Origin: Lutibacter sp. B2
Lineage (GTDB): Bacteria; Bacillota; Clostridia; Peptostreptococcales; Thermotaleaceae
Reading direction: 5' to 3'
Length of the DNA stretch: 64,000 bases
Assembly (NCBI GenBank): GCA_015686845.1
Contig: JADPRS010000017.1
Location: forward strand, 1-64,000
The position numbers and the translations under genes are program-made. Position 1 is the first letter of the stretch. Each line of letters starts with the position of its first letter. Shown here one piece after another: positions 62,089 through 64,000 of the stretch. The notes under the pieces were generated by a model. The model did no database searches and was not told the origin of the DNA. It saw only the letters and a program-made list of their open reading frames with translations.

Positions 62089-63294
62089 TTATAAATCAAA
62101 TTCTGTAGCAACAACTTCTACTGCCTTATTTCTATCCTTTGTAGAAATTGTATAAGAAATTCTAATTTCAGATGTAGTTACTTGCTTAAAAGAAATATCA
62201 TTTTCAGCAAAAATATCAAACATTTTTGCAGCTACTCCTGATTGGCTTCTCATCCCTATTCCTACAACTGAAAGCTTTGTTATATCTCTTTCAATTTCAA
62301 CTTCTATATCATTAAGCTTACCTTTTAAATCTTTCATTATATTTAATATGGTATTTTCATCTAATTTAGGTGCTGTAAATGATAAGTTAACAAAACCATT
62401 CACAGGTGCAGTTTGACTAATCATATCTACATTCACATCCATTTTTGCTAATGTATTAAAGATATATGCAATATTCTTAGTATCATATTTTATATGATTA
62501 ACCGTAACCATTAAGTCTTTATCACTAATAGATAATCCAGTAATCGCTCTTTTTTCCATTGTCATATCCATCCCCTTTATATAAGTTCCAGGCCAATCCT
62601 CCATGCTTAGTGCAACATAAATAGGTACATTAAATTTCTGCCCCATTTCAACAGCTCTAGTTTCCATCACGCCTGCCCCTAAGCTTGCCATTTCTAACAT
62701 CTCTTCATATGAAATATAATCTAATTTTCTAGCCGTTGAAAATACTCTAGGATCTACCGTATAAATACCATCTACATCTGTATAAATTTCACAGCTACAG
62801 CCTAATTTTGCTGCTAATGCCACTGCTGTAGTATCTGATCCGCCTCTACCAAGAGTCGTTATATCTCCATTTTCGTTCATTCCCTGAAATCCAGCAACCA
62901 CTACTATTTTTCCTTCTTTTAAATGTGAATTAACTTTTTCAATATCTATATCATGGATTCTTGCCTTTGTATGATATCCTTGCGTTTGTATTCCAGCTTG
63001 AAATCCAGTAAGAGAAATGCAGTCATGCCCTCTTTCATGTAATGCCATTGCAACAAGTGTAATCGTCACTTGTTCTCCCGTAGACATAAGCATATCTAAT
63101 TCTCTCTTGTGAGGATTTTTTGTAATGCCCTTTGACATCTCCAATAACAGATCCGTAGTTTTGCCCATTGCAGATACCACTACTACTACACCATCGCCTT
63201 TTTCTTTTCTGCTTATTATTTTTTCAGCTATATTCTTTATCTTCTCTGGCGTACCTACGGATGTTCCTCCATATTTTTGTACTACAATTGACAT
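62089..63294 (-). CDS. lysC: Aspartate kinase
   Basis: Phosphorylates aspartate, the first step to lysine, threonine, methionine and diaminopimelate. 401 residues. The kinase domain opens with VVQKYGGTSVGTPEKI and has VSAMGKTTDLLL and GRGGSDTTAVALAAKLGC. Two C-terminal ACT domains (about 265-401) bind effectors, e.g. SVVGIGMRSQSGVAAKMFDIF. It is preceded by a lysine riboswitch, which makes it the lysine-repressed isoenzyme. AAGGAGG lies 7 nt before the ATG. Confidence 0.96.
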   Translation of the reverse strand: MSIVVQKYGGTSVGTPEKIKNIAEKIISRKEKGDGVVVVVSAMGKTTDLLLEMSKGITKNPHKRELDMLMSTGEQVTITLVAMALHERGHDCISLTGFQAGIQTQGYHTKARIHDIDIEKVNSHLKEGKIVVVAGFQGMNENGDITTLGRGGSDTTAVALAAKLGCSCEIYTDVDGIYTVDPRVFSTARKLDYISYEEMLEMASLGAGVMETRAVEMGQKFNVPIYVALSMEDWPGTYIKGMDMTMEKRAITGLSISDKDLMVTVNHIKYDTKNIAYIFNTLAKMDVNVDMISQTAPVNGFVNLSFTAPKLDENTILNIMKDLKGKLNDIEVEIERDITKLSVVGIGMRSQSGVAAKMFDIFAENDISFKQVTTSEIRISYTISTKDRNKAVEVVATEFDL

Positions 63295-63324
63295 TATATT
63301 TCCTCCTTTTTTCTATATAAAAAC

Positions 63325-63399
63325 AAAAAAAACACTCAAAGAATAAAAGGTCCCCTTGACTGTTATTGAAATTTTTCAATATACCTTTTACCCTTTGTG
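63325..63399 (-). terminator. Riboswitch-controlled terminator of lysC
   Basis: The left arm (63383-63399) pairs with the right arm (63333-63351), sharing ACCTTTTA/TAAAAGGT and CTTTG/CAAAG, followed by eight T. The loop contains the antiterminator partner 63358-63369. Confidence 0.85.
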
Positions 63400-63585
63400 T
63401 AATAGCTCTTTATTGATAAATTGGGTTATTTATCAATAACAGTCTTATGTTTATTCAACATAAACCCAATATATAAACCCAGGAAAATTTATATATTTCG
63501 GCGACGATTCCTTTCTTATAAGCTCAACGAATTCCTTATCCTCACTTATAATACTCTTAATCTATCGCATCCTCTAGAACACAAA
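63394..63585 (-). promoter_or_regulatory. Lysine riboswitch aptamer (L box) of lysC
   Basis: On the minus strand, conserved lysine-riboswitch segments occur in order: CTAGAGGATGCGA, AAGAGTA, GAAAGGAATCGTCGCCGAA, CCTGGGTTTATATATTGGG and GACTGTTATTGA. P1 is formed by TTTGTGTTCTAG (63574-63585) with the segment at 63394-63407. A hairpin TTATTGATAAAT/ATTTATCAATAA lies at 63410-63439. Lysine binding should stabilise P1 and allow the downstream terminator to form, switching lysC off. Confidence 0.93.
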
Positions 63586-63614
63586 TTATAGGCTACTATA
63601 TTATGTTTTACGGT

Positions 63615-63643
63615 ATCTTAACATTTATTCATGTGATTGTCAA
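63615..63643 (-). promoter_or_regulatory. Promoter of lysC
   Basis: On the minus strand TTGACA (63638-63643) and TAAGAT (63615-63620) are 17 bp apart, about 25 nt upstream of the riboswitch P1 stem. Confidence 0.78.
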
Positions 63644-63735
63644 TGTAAAAAATATATTCTATTCCTATAATTTTATGCATAATATCTTATTAAAATAATA
63701 TTAATTAATAAATGAAATTAAAAGGAGGACTATGA

Positions 63736-64000
63736 ATGAATTTTTTAGACAAAGTAAAACAAGGAATGATTGATAGCACCAAGGTAATAAAAGATCTTTC
63801 TTCAGACGTTACAGAGATTACAAAATCAAAAAAGACTTTAGCAAAAAATATGGACTTGATGGATCAACTTTATTACGATTTAGGTAAAAAAACATATCAA
63901 TGCTATGAAGAAAAACCTTTCATTGAAGGACTTTCTGATGAAATATCTTCTTTGCTATTAGAAATGATCTCTCTCTCAGAAAAAATTAATATCTCCATTT
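63736..64000 (+). CDS. Protein of unknown function, 3-prime end outside window
   Basis: The ATG at 63736 has AAAGGAGG 7 nt upstream; a second ATG at 63732 is out of frame and soon stops. At least 88 residues are open to the window edge, starting MNFLDKVKQGMIDSTKVIKD. The sequence is charged and helical, probably a coiled coil, with a conserved-looking MDQLYYDLGKKTYQCYEE. I recognise no domain so far; similar N-termini occur in small Clostridial proteins with a C-terminal zinc ribbon, which would lie outside the window. It is divergent from lysC. Confidence 0.75.
   Translation, partial: MNFLDKVKQGMIDSTKVIKDLSSDVTEITKSKKTLAKNMDLMDQLYYDLGKKTYQCYEEKPFIEGLSDEISSLLLEMISLSEKINISI

Noticed and set aside
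1-64000. CRISPR arrays, insertion sequences, prophage genes, tRNA genes
   Set aside because: Scanned for regular repeats, transposase or integrase motifs and tRNA-like cloverleaf sequences; none found within the window.

Overview
This window looks like chromosomal DNA of an anaerobic, spore-forming, low-GC Firmicute of the class Clostridia. The evidence is the AT-rich sequence with AGGAGG-type ribosome sites, the sporulation genes spoIIE, yabP, yabQ, spoVB, spoVT and spoVG, a Na+-pumping biotin-dependent decarboxylase, and butyrate-type crt-hbd genes. The gene order suggests a relative of Alkaliphilus, Caminicella or Crassaminicella, but genus is not provable from this window. Almost everything is on the minus strand. 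Only murC, one small hydrophobic ORF and an incomplete gene at the right edge are on the plus strand.

Layout, left to right. 1-260: tandem promoters and leader of an rRNA operon whose 16S gene lies just outside the window. 262-4539: lysS, greA, dusB, birA. 4627-11447: an energy-metabolism block with a Na+-translocating acyl-CoA (methylmalonyl-CoA type) decarboxylase of alpha, gamma, biotin-carrier and beta subunits, then malic enzyme and two-subunit fumarase. Together these link fumarate, malate, pyruvate and a decarboxylation-driven Na+ gradient. 11518-16708: ftsH, tilS, the kinase yabT and the von Willebrand A protein yabS, which is the Bacillus order without hprT.

16831-34471 is an accessory block lying between yabS and spoIIE, which are adjacent in Bacillus. 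It holds a MarR-controlled MATE pump, a tandem-domain DUF3298-type protein, two YitT paralogues, a two-component system with two lipoproteins that share an upstream motif, a MarR-controlled multidrug efflux operon (MFS plus two adaptors), an SPFH protein, a decayed short-chain dehydrogenase, and an NSS amino-acid transporter with a 35-residue MetS-like partner. The transporter is preceded by a long leader encoding a 21-residue peptide with four consecutive leucine codons.

34567-55944 is the conserved cluster spoIIE, then (Ppx/GppA, asparaginase, phosphodiester glycosidase), yabR, divIC, yabQ, yabP, rqcP, hup, mazG, spoVB, spoVT, prsA, mfd, pth, prs, glmU, spoVG, purR. It matches the Bacillus purR-spoIIE region closely. 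Promoters for sporulation control can be read from the DNA: a 21-bp-spaced sigma-A promoter with a Spo0A-box-like element at spoIIE, sigma-H type promoters at spoVG and hup, and a sigma-E type promoter at yabP.

56221-64000: murC (plus), an unknown membrane-anchored protein, an LCP cell-wall ligase, hbd-crt, and lysC under a complete lysine riboswitch whose terminator and antiterminator can both be traced. A new plus-strand gene runs off the right edge. No transposase, integrase, CRISPR array, tRNA or complete rRNA gene was seen.
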